The position numbers were made by a program, and so were the translations under genes. From the NCBI GenBank assembly GCA_045636245.1, contig JAZTXA010000173.1, forward strand, positions 1-5,014: a DNA stretch of 5,014 bases, written 5' to 3'. This DNA comes from RGIG7213 sp045636245 (GTDB lineage: Bacteria; Bacillota; Clostridia; Oscillospirales; CAG-272). This document shows, piece after piece, positions 1 to 5,014 of the stretch. The notes beneath the pieces were generated by a model. That model had not been told where the DNA came from. It did no database searches and saw only the letters and a list, made by a program, of their open reading frames with translations. Numbering within the stretch: position 1 is the stretch's first letter; each line of letters opens with the position of its first letter.

Positions 1-1
1 A

Positions 2-30
2 TTGACAAACTGCCGCTTTGCATATATAAT
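2..30 (+). promoter_or_regulatory. Consensus sigma-A promoter of the operon
   Basis: TTGACA at 2-7 and TATAAT at 25-30 are both exact consensus hexamers, separated by exactly 17 bp. This predicts a transcription start near 36-38 and a 5' untranslated leader of about 70 nt before the first gene. No extended -10 TG is present. The spacing and perfect match make this a strong housekeeping promoter, which suits genes for a ribosomal protein and ribosome assembly. It is the only convincing promoter seen in the window. The start of the window cuts off any UP element. Confidence 0.8.
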
Positions 31-41
31 ATGCTTTGCGG
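13..41. repeat. Interrupted dyad and direct repeat overlapping the -10 box
   Basis: CCGC (13-16) pairs with GCGG (38-41) and GCATAT (20-25) pairs with ATATGC (29-34). The two arms are separated by a TTT/TTT mismatch, and a 3-base loop is centred on position 27. The same segment contains a direct repeat GCTTTGC at 15-21 and 33-39, one copy on each side of the -10 box. Five T residues follow at 42-46. Two readings fit: an operator for a regulator acting on the promoter, or the rho-independent terminator of a gene lying upstream of the window that overlaps this promoter. The sequence alone does not decide. Confidence 0.45.
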
Positions 42-107
42 TTTTTGTGTTAAAAAGTATTTGTATACGAAAAAAACACGATCAATTTTCAAGGCGAGGT
101 TCATCAG

Positions 108-623
108 ATGCAGCTTGATATAACGCGCATACTTTCGGGTGAAGTTGACAAGCTCAGCTTCGATGTATCTTTTCCCGTAACCGACGATGACGGTTTTTCG
201 TATTTCGGCGATTGGGGAATAGATTTCAAAAACGATGTGCGTGCTGTATGCTGTATAAAGAACAACGGCGGTTACATTTCACTTTCGTGCGATGTTATGA
301 CCGATTATAAGACGCTTTGTGCAAGATGTCTTAAGGAAATTGAAAATTCATTTTCCCACAGCTTTGAAAAGGGTGTTGCCGTTGAGCTTACAGACGAAGA
401 AAACGATGATTTTATCCTTGCTGTCGGCGGTATTGTGGAAATATCGGCGGTAGTATGCGAAGAATTTCTCCTGTCGTTTCCTCTGAAGGAGCTTTGCTGT
501 GCCGATTGCAAAGGGCTTTGCCCAAAATGCGGCAAGAATCTTAATGAAAGCGAATGCGGCTGTGAGTCCGAGGGTGATCCGAGGATGTCAGCTTTGAAGG
601 CCCTGCTTTCGGACTATGAGTAA
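108..623 (+). CDS. YceD/DUF177 family protein, probable 23S rRNA accumulation factor
   Basis: This 171-residue protein matches the YceD (DUF177) family of bacteria and plastids, whose members are linked to accumulation of large-subunit rRNA and usually sit directly before rpmF, as here. The N-terminal part is a mixed region with a CARC pair at residues 71-74. The C-terminal signature is clear: a PLKELC stretch at 125-130, then DCKGLCPKCG at 133-142, with further cysteines at 150 and 152. The CxxxC and CxxC spacing suggests a bound metal, probably zinc. Length is normal for the Gram-positive form. The ATG at 108 is supported by AAGGCGAGG at 91-99, 8 nt upstream. The gene ends in tandem stops TAA TAG (621-626). 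The protein is cytoplasmic, with no signal or membrane segment. The exact molecular role is not settled for the family. Confidence 0.88.
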   Translation: MQLDITRILSGEVDKLSFDVSFPVTDDDGFSYFGDWGIDFKNDVRAVCCIKNNGGYISLSCDVMTDYKTLCARCLKEIENSFSHSFEKGVAVELTDEENDDFILAVGGIVEISAVVCEEFLLSFPLKELCCADCKGLCPKCGKNLNESECGCESEGDPRMSALKALLSDYE

Positions 624-660
624 TAGCTTTATTGTATTATATTAAGGAGGTGTAGGTAAC

Positions 661-843
661 ATGGCAGTACCTAAGAAAAAAGTCAGCAAGGCAAGACGTG
701 ACAAAAGACGTTCCAATGTATGGCGTCTCGACCTGCCGGGTATGACAAAATGCCCCAAATGCGGTGCATATATCAAATCGCACAGAGTCTGCATGACATG
801 CGGCACTTACGGTGGTAAGGAAATAGTCAAAACAGAAGCGTAA
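661..843 (+). CDS. rpmF: 50S ribosomal protein L32 (bL32), zinc-binding form
   Basis: This 60-residue protein is a full-length bL32. The family opening MAVPKKKVSKARRDKRRS is intact and rich in lysine and arginine for rRNA contact. A zinc ribbon follows, with cysteines at 31, 34, 44 and 47 (CPKC and CMTC). All four ligands are kept, so this is the C+ zinc-containing paralogue and not the zinc-independent form used under zinc starvation. L32 binds 23S rRNA near the base of the large subunit. A near-ideal Shine-Dalgarno AAGGAGGTG at 644-652 lies 8 nt before the ATG. The gene is 37 bp downstream of the YceD gene, the conserved partner arrangement. In many bacteria plsX or fapR comes next; here a radical SAM gene does. 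Confidence 0.97.
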   Translation: MAVPKKKVSKARRDKRRSNVWRLDLPGMTKCPKCGAYIKSHRVCMTCGTYGGKEIVKTEA

Positions 844-866
844 GGCGTATTTTTATACGGTGAGGA

Positions 867-886
867 GGGGTTGTGTTTACAATCCC
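867..886 (+). promoter_or_regulatory. Stem-loop between rpmF and the DUF512 gene
   Basis: GGGGTTGT (867-874) pairs with ACAATCCC (879-886) to give an 8-bp stem with one G-U pair and a GTTT tetraloop. The 5' arm takes up part of the first of two Shine-Dalgarno-like copies (AGGAGGGG at 863-870). Only three T residues follow (887-889), so it is a poor rho-independent terminator. A role as an mRNA processing or translation-control element is possible but is inference. Confidence 0.45.
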
Positions 887-898
887 TTTACTGTTATG

Positions 899-910
899 TA
901 AGGAGGGGTG
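899..910 (+). promoter_or_regulatory. Shine-Dalgarno overlapping the GTG start of the DUF512 gene
   Basis: TAAGGAGG at 899-906 is a strong match to the anti-Shine-Dalgarno, but the GTG at 908-910 starts only one base after it, well short of the usual 5-9 nt. An in-frame TAA lies at 899-901, and no ATG, GTG or TTG occurs in frame over the next codons that encode the PDZ domain. GTG 908 is therefore the only ordinary start codon that fits. An ATG directly followed by that TAA (896-901) forms a two-codon minimal ORF in the same frame. Confidence 0.5.
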
Positions 911-2215
911 GATACGGTCACCGTTTGTTCTGTCTGTGACGGCTCATACGCACAGAAGGCGGGTATTTTACCCGGTGATATCATTATTTCCGTTTGCGGT
1001 GAGGAAGTAAACGATGTCCTTGACTACCGCTTTTACATAACGGGAAAAGAAATAACCCTTTGTATACACAGAGGGGCGGAGCTGTTTGATGTCGTTATCA
1101 AAAAAGGCGAATATGACGACATCGGGCTTGAATTTTCGACGTATCTTATGGACGAAAAAAGGACGTGCAGAAATAAATGTATGTTCTGCTTTATCGACCA
1201 GATGCCGAAGGGCTGTCGGGAAACGCTCTATTTTAAAGACGACGACAGCAGGCTTTCGTTTTTGCAGGGTAATTACATCACCTGCACCAACCTTTCCGAC
1301 CGTGACATTGACCGCATAATCAAAATGCATATGTCACCGATAAATATATCGGTCCACACGACAAATCCCGATTTGCGTGTGAAGATGATGAAAAACAAAA
1401 ACGCGGGCAAGATTCTCGATATTATGCGCCGTTTCAAGGACGGGGGCATAACCATGAACGGACAGATCGTACTGTGCAAGGATACAAACGACAAAGGGGA
1501 GCTTGAGCGTTCCATGCGTGAGCTTGAACAGCTTGTCCCCGCCCTTACAAGTGTTTCCGTTGTTCCCTGCGGACTTACAGACCACAGAGAAGGACTCCCG
1601 AAAATTGAACCGTTTACAAAGGAAGATGCCGAAAATGTTATACGCCAGGTTGAAGAAATGGCGGAAAAGTGCCTTAAAAAGCACGGCTCCCGTGTATTTT
1701 TCGCATCTGATGAATTTTACATAACGGCAGATATTCCCCACCCCGATGAGGAATATTACGAGGGATACCCGCAGCTTGAAAACGGTGTTGGTATGATAAC
1801 CTCACTTTTAACGGAATTTGAGTATGAGCTTGAATATATAAGCGAATACGACCTTGATAAAAAACGCACCTTGTCCGTTGCAACGGGCAAGGCGGCGTAC
1901 CCATATATTAAAAAATGCTGTGATGAAGTAATGAAGCATGCAAAAAATACTTCCGTCACGGTATACTGTATAGAAAACACGTTTTTCGGTAAAAACATTA
2001 CCGTAGCGGGGCTTCTTACAGGTGCTGACATAACGTGTCAGCTCAAAGACAAACCGCTGGGCGACGTACTGCTTATCCCGTCTGTCACGTTAAGACACGA
2101 GAGAGATATGTTTCTTGACAGTATGACGCTTACCGATGCGGAAAGGATACTGAATGTAAAGCTCTCCCCTGTCACATCCGACGGTGCGGAGCTTGTACGC
2201 AGTATACTTTATTAG
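908..2215 (+). CDS. PDZ-radical SAM protein of the DUF512 family
   Basis: The 435-residue product has an N-terminal PDZ-like domain (about 1-66, with AGILPGDIIISVCG at 18-31 and DVLDYRFY at 36-43). Next comes a radical SAM core with the CX3CX2C cluster motif at C87, C91 and C94 (CRNKCMFCFIDQMPKG). The C-terminal part is of DUF512 type, including SDEFYITAD at 267-275, YPQLENGVGM at 287-296, GLLTGADI at 368-375 and LRHERDMFLD at 395-404. The three cysteines should hold a [4Fe-4S] cluster that cleaves S-adenosylmethionine. The substrate is not known for this family, and I do not infer one. The protein is cytoplasmic and of full family length. The gene lies 64 bp after rpmF and 15 bp before der, a frequent neighbour of this family in Clostridia as I recall. 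The product is unusually cysteine-rich, including several cysteines in the PDZ part. The exact start is uncertain: GTG at 908 is crowded by its own Shine-Dalgarno. Confidence 0.9.
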   Translation: MDTVTVCSVCDGSYAQKAGILPGDIIISVCGEEVNDVLDYRFYITGKEITLCIHRGAELFDVVIKKGEYDDIGLEFSTYLMDEKRTCRNKCMFCFIDQMPKGCRETLYFKDDDSRLSFLQGNYITCTNLSDRDIDRIIKMHMSPINISVHTTNPDLRVKMMKNKNAGKILDIMRRFKDGGITMNGQIVLCKDTNDKGELERSMRELEQLVPALTSVSVVPCGLTDHREGLPKIEPFTKEDAENVIRQVEEMAEKCLKKHGSRVFFASDEFYITADIPHPDEEYYEGYPQLENGVGMITSLLTEFEYELEYISEYDLDKKRTLSVATGKAAYPYIKKCCDEVMKHAKNTSVTVYCIENTFFGKNITVAGLLTGADITCQLKDKPLGDVLLIPSVTLRHERDMFLDSMTLTDAERILNVKLSPVTSDGAELVRSILY

Positions 2216-2230
2216 AAAGGAGAGATCCAT

Positions 2231-3559
2231 ATGTCAAAACCGATAGTGGCGATAGTAGGCCGTCCAAATGTCGGAAAAAGTACCCTGTTCAACAAATTGA
2301 CGGGGCAAAGGATAGCTATTGTTGAAGATACACCCGGTGTCACACGCGACAGAATATATTTTGAAGCGGAATGGGGCGGACGCAAAATGCTTCTCGTTGA
2401 TACGGGCGGTATTGAGCCGAAGACAGACAGTCCCATCTTGAAGCATATGCGCCGTCAGGCACAGATCGCGATAGAAACAGCCGATGTCATTGTATTCATG
2501 ACAGACGTGCGCGCAGGTCTTACAGCTGATGACAGAGATATCGCATCGATGCTTCTGAAGTCGAGAAAGCCCGTTGTGCTTTGCGTAAATAAAATTGACT
2601 CCGTCGGTGCGCTTCCGTATGAATATTATGAGTTTTATGAGCTTGGCATGGGCGACCCCATCGCTCTTTCCTCCGTGCACGGCACAGGTACGGGCGACCT
2701 TATGGAGGAAGTACTTCACAAGCTTCCGAAGGCTGATGAATTCGAGGAGGATGACGACCGCATAAAGGTTGCGGTCATCGGCAAGCCGAATGCAGGCAAA
2801 AGCTCTATTATAAACAAGATACTCGGTCAGGAAAGACTGATAGTGTCCGATATGGCAGGCACGACACGTGATGCTATAGACACAGAGGTGGATAATGACC
2901 ACGGAAAGTTCACGTTTATCGATACGGCAGGTATAAGACGCTCGGCGAAGGTATCAGACAACATCGAAAAGTATAGCGTTTTGCGTGCCAAAATGGCTGT
3001 TGAGCGCGCGGACGTGTGCCTTATTATGATAGATGCAAACGAGGGTATTACCGAGCAGGATGAAAAGATAGCGGGTATTGCCCACAACGCAGGCAAAGCA
3101 TCCATTGTTGTTGTAAACAAGTGGGATGCAATAGAAAAGGACAACTCAACGGTAAAGGAATTTACCGAAAAAATAAATATAGCGCTTTCGTATATGACGT
3201 ATGCCCCGATACTGTTCGTGTCGGCAAAAACGGGACAAAGACTCGACAAGCTGTTTGAGCTTATTAAATACGTCAACGATCAGAGCACGATCCGTGTATC
3301 CACGGGTATGCTCAACGACGTGCTCAACGATGCCACAACGAGGGTACAGCCACCGTCGGATAAGGGCAGAAGACTGAAAATTTACTATATGACACAGCCC
3401 TCGGTAAAGCCGCCCACATTCGTTATTTTCTGCAACAATGCGGAGCTTTTCCATTATTCATATCAAAGATACATCGAAAACTGTTTAAGAAGCGTTTTCG
3501 GCTTTAAAGGAACACCCGTCCGTCTTATAATCAGAGAAAGAGGTGACGGAAATGAATAA
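2231..3559 (+). CDS. der: Ribosome-assembly GTPase Der (EngA)
   Basis: This 442-residue protein has two tandem GTPase domains and a KH-like C-terminal domain, the layout unique to Der. Domain 1 shows the P-loop GRPNVGKS at 10-17, the switch threonine near 38, DTGG at 57-60, NKID at 120-123 and SSVHG at 147-151. An acidic linker (about 168-176) leads to domain 2, with GKPNAGKS at 184-191, TTR at 211-213, DTAG at 231-234, NKWD at 296-299 and SAKTG at 331-335. The KH-like domain runs from about 352 to the end and finishes with the usual GTPVRLIIRER (427-437). Der binds GTP and acts in maturation of the 50S subunit. All nucleotide-binding motifs are intact. AAAGGAGA at 2216-2223 lies 7 nt before the ATG and directly follows the TAG of the DUF512 gene. 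The 3' end overlaps plsY by 8 bp, which suggests translational coupling. Confidence 0.97.
   Translation: MSKPIVAIVGRPNVGKSTLFNKLTGQRIAIVEDTPGVTRDRIYFEAEWGGRKMLLVDTGGIEPKTDSPILKHMRRQAQIAIETADVIVFMTDVRAGLTADDRDIASMLLKSRKPVVLCVNKIDSVGALPYEYYEFYELGMGDPIALSSVHGTGTGDLMEEVLHKLPKADEFEEDDDRIKVAVIGKPNAGKSSIINKILGQERLIVSDMAGTTRDAIDTEVDNDHGKFTFIDTAGIRRSAKVSDNIEKYSVLRAKMAVERADVCLIMIDANEGITEQDEKIAGIAHNAGKASIVVVNKWDAIEKDNSTVKEFTEKINIALSYMTYAPILFVSAKTGQRLDKLFELIKYVNDQSTIRVSTGMLNDVLNDATTRVQPPSDKGRRLKIYYMTQPSVKPPTFVIFCNNAELFHYSYQRYIENCLRSVFGFKGTPVRLIIRERGDGNE
3539..3554 (+). promoter_or_regulatory. Ribosome binding site and ATG that set the plsY start
   Basis: AGAGGTGA at 3539-3546 lies inside the 3' end of der and is 5 nt from the ATG at 3552-3554. 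A GTG at 3543, in the same frame and three codons earlier, falls inside this Shine-Dalgarno and has none of its own, so the ATG is preferred. Confidence 0.75.
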
Positions 3560-4832
3560 CGGGCTGTTCGGCGCAGGCTCAGGCTCACTCGTGCTTGCCT
3601 TAGGGCTTACTATATGCGCGGCGGTGGGTTATTTTCTCGGTGCGCTCAACTCCGCCATTATCGTTTCAAAGCTCAAATACAGTCAGGACATAAGAAATTT
3701 CGGAAGCGGTAACGCGGGAATGACGAATATGCTCCGCACATACGGCAAGGGTGCGGCAGGGCTTACGCTCCTCGGTGACGTTTTAAAAACGGTCATCGGA
3801 TGCCTTATCGGCTTATTTCTGCTTGGCGAAAGCGGCGGATATATTGCGGGATTTTTCTGCATTATCGGCCACGTTTTCCCGATATACTACGGCTTTAAGG
3901 GCGGTAAGGGCGTGCTTGCGCTTGCAACAATGGTCTGTGTTTTGAACTGGCAGACGTTTTTAGTGCTGTTTACGCTGTTTATCCTTATTGTAAGCTGTAC
4001 TAAATACATCTCCCTCGGCTCTGTTATGTGCTCTTTGCTTTATCCTATAGTGCTCAGCAAATTTGCAGAACCGAATATATTTGCAACAGTTGTTTCAATT
4101 ATCGTGGCAATTCTTGTCACGGTAATGCACAGGGCAAATATCAAGCGTTTGCTTGACGGAGAGGAAAACAAATTAAAGCTCGGCAAAACGCCTGTAAAAA
4201 CATGGAAGCTCGTTGTTTTGAATGCCGTTATTATAATCATAACGTTTACGGCGATAATTCTTGATATCACGTTTGCAAGCGGAATGATTGAAAGAAAAAA
4301 TGCCGCAGTTTCCTACGGCGATTATTACATATCGGAGCTTCAGCTTCGTTATATGTACGTAAAGACGGCAAACGATTTTCTTTCCGACCCGGCAAACTCC
4401 GAAACAGATATCGTCAAAAATTACGATGAAACAAAAACGCTTGATGAGCAAAGCATAAACGGCAAAACATATGCCGAGTATTTTATGGATATTGCAACAA
4501 ACGATGCTGCACGTCTTATGATACTGTACGGTGAGGCGAAAAAAGCGGGCATTGAGGTGTCACGAACTGACGACAGATGTCTTGAGGAATTTGCAAAAAT
4601 GAGCGAGAATTTCATACAAGGCGACTCCTACGGCAGATACATCAACCGCACATACGGAAAAGGCGTGGGCGAAAACGATATAAGAAATATCATTATTTCA
4701 CAGTTTACCGTAAAGGATTACATAACATCGGTCGGTGAAGAAAGCGCCGAAGCATCAGTACAAAAAAACCTTTCGTCTGTACAGACAGACAAGGAAGATA
4801 CCGAAAAAATAATCAAAGCTGATTATAAATAA
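3552..4832 (+). CDS. plsY: PlsY acyl-phosphate:glycerol-3-phosphate acyltransferase with a SurA_N-like C-terminal extension
   Basis: Residues 1 to about 210 form a complete PlsY, which moves an acyl group from acyl-phosphate to glycerol-3-phosphate to make lysophosphatidic acid at the membrane. Motif 1 is GSGNAGMTNMLR (51-62), motif 2 is GHVFP then FKGGKG (106-120), and motif 3 is H193, N196, R199, G203 and E204. Hydrophobic segments lie near 14-38, 68-91, 95-114, 120-149, 153-168 and 176-193. Typical PlsY proteins stop here. This one continues in frame with a further hydrophobic helix (about 219-241) and about 185 polar residues. These include TLDEQ (296-300), GKTYAEYFMDIA (304-315), YGEAKKAGIEVS (326-337) and RYINRTYGKG (362-371), a pattern I recognise from the N-terminal domain of membrane-anchored SurA/PrsA-like foldases in Clostridia. 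No parvulin domain is visible, and the tail after about 395 is polar. Known PlsY topology puts the end of the enzyme in the cytoplasm, so the extra helix would place the extension outside. The PlsY part is certain; the extension's identity is a moderate-confidence call. Confidence 0.9.
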   Translation: MNNGLFGAGSGSLVLALGLTICAAVGYFLGALNSAIIVSKLKYSQDIRNFGSGNAGMTNMLRTYGKGAAGLTLLGDVLKTVIGCLIGLFLLGESGGYIAGFFCIIGHVFPIYYGFKGGKGVLALATMVCVLNWQTFLVLFTLFILIVSCTKYISLGSVMCSLLYPIVLSKFAEPNIFATVVSIIVAILVTVMHRANIKRLLDGEENKLKLGKTPVKTWKLVVLNAVIIIITFTAIILDITFASGMIERKNAAVSYGDYYISELQLRYMYVKTANDFLSDPANSETDIVKNYDETKTLDEQSINGKTYAEYFMDIATNDAARLMILYGEAKKAGIEVSRTDDRCLEEFAKMSENFIQGDSYGRYINRTYGKGVGENDIRNIIISQFTVKDYITSVGEESAEASVQKNLSSVQTDKEDTEKIIKADYK

Positions 4833-4851
4833 ACTAAAAGGAGATTTAACC

Positions 4852-5014
4852 ATGAGCGACAAGATTTACGAAGAAATCAAGGAAAAAAGCGGCGAGATAA
4901 TCGACAAGATCGATGAAAAACTCGGCGACAAGATCGACGACAACACAAAGGAACAGATCAAGGACAAAATTGACGAGCTTGCAACAGAAGAAAACATCGA
5001 AAAAGCAAAAGAAG
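4852..5014 (+). CDS. Small highly charged helical protein of unknown function, 3' truncated
   Basis: An ATG at 4852 follows AAAAGGAGA (4836-4844) with 7 nt spacing, only 19 bp after the plsY stop. The frame stays open for 54 codons to the window end, so the C-terminus is missing. The peptide, opening MSDKIYEEIKEKSGE, is dominated by Lys, Glu, Asp and Ile. It contains no proline, cysteine or tryptophan and has one tyrosine. DKID/DKI units recur at residues 18-21, 27-29 and 38-41, with hydrophobic residues spaced as in an amphipathic helix or coiled coil. There is no signal peptide or membrane segment in the visible part. I do not recognise a family. In related genomes gpsA often follows plsY; this is not gpsA. 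Its strong ribosome binding site and close spacing indicate a real gene of the same operon. Confidence 0.75.
   Translation, partial: MSDKIYEEIKEKSGEIIDKIDEKLGDKIDDNTKEQIKDKIDELATEENIEKAKE
4902..4937 (+). repeat. 24-bp-period direct repeat in the small charged gene
   Basis: The 12-mer CGACAAGATCGA occurs exactly at 4902-4913 and 4926-4937, 24 bp apart, which is eight codons. A diverged third unit (GACAAAATTGACGAG, 4965-4979) follows. It encodes repeated DKID units. This may reflect internal duplication of a short helical unit, or simply restricted codon choice for a repetitive peptide. Confidence 0.55.

Noticed and set aside
57..68. Small hairpin GTAT-TTGT-ATAC in the 5' leader, as part of a riboswitch or leader RNA
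   Set aside because: A four-pair AT-rich stem in a roughly 70-nt leader is expected by chance; no known riboswitch or T-box core elements are visible.
867..889. Rho-independent terminator after rpmF
   Set aside because: The stem is acceptable but only three T residues follow, and the downstream gene has no visible promoter, so termination here is unlikely to be strong.
968..1330. 120-codon minus-strand open frame inside the DUF512 gene
   Set aside because: It lies wholly opposite a well-supported radical SAM gene, has no recognisable domain, and the other minus-strand frames in the window are of the same shadow type.
2234..2902. 222-codon minus-strand open frame opposite der
   Set aside because: It mirrors conserved Der GTPase motifs on the + strand, has no family features, and its length follows from codon bias in der.
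3543..3545. GTG as the start of plsY
   Set aside because: The GTG is part of the Shine-Dalgarno for the ATG at 3552 and has no ribosome binding site of its own at a suitable distance.
1..5014. CRISPR array, tRNA or rRNA genes, insertion sequences, or prophage or defence genes
   Set aside because: No regularly spaced repeats, tRNA-like cloverleaf, transposase frame or terminal inverted repeats were seen; the window is almost filled by housekeeping genes.

Overview
The window reads as a stretch of chromosomal housekeeping operon from a low-to-moderate GC Firmicute, most likely an anaerobic Clostridia member (Oscillospiraceae/Ruminococcaceae or a relative). The reasons are the strong AAGGAGG-type Shine-Dalgarno sites, the gene order YceD/DUF177 - L32 - DUF512 radical SAM - Der - PlsY, and the general look of the proteins. 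Genus assignment is inference. All genes lie on the + strand, are closely packed, and show no internal terminator, so they look like one transcription unit.

Layout: positions 1-107 are non-coding and hold a perfect consensus sigma-A promoter (TTGACA, 17-bp spacer, TATAAT) embedded in an interrupted dyad. Then come a YceD-family zinc-motif protein (108-623), ribosomal protein L32 (661-843), a short intergenic segment with a hairpin and two Shine-Dalgarno-like repeats (844-907), a PDZ plus radical SAM DUF512 protein (908-2215), the double-GTPase Der (2231-3559), a PlsY acyltransferase with an unexpected C-terminal extension (3552-4832), and the first 54 codons of a small, highly charged protein that runs off the window (4852-5014).

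Functionally the first four genes suggest a large-subunit ribosome theme: YceD is tied to 23S rRNA accumulation, L32 is a 50S protein, and Der is a 50S assembly GTPase. The DUF512 radical SAM protein sits between them and its function is not established. PlsY makes the first acylation step of phospholipid synthesis, so the operon also couples ribosome production to membrane growth, as in many Firmicutes.

The most unusual item is PlsY. After a complete acyltransferase (about residues 1-210) the same reading frame continues through an extra transmembrane helix into about 180 residues. These resemble the N-terminal chaperone part of clostridial SurA/PrsA-like foldases, with no visible parvulin isomerase domain. 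If the frame is real in the genome, this is a lipid-synthesis enzyme with a predicted extracytoplasmic chaperone-like domain tethered to it. Second in interest is the start region of the DUF512 gene, where the only plausible start codon overlaps its own Shine-Dalgarno and is preceded by an ATG-TAA minimal ORF and a hairpin.
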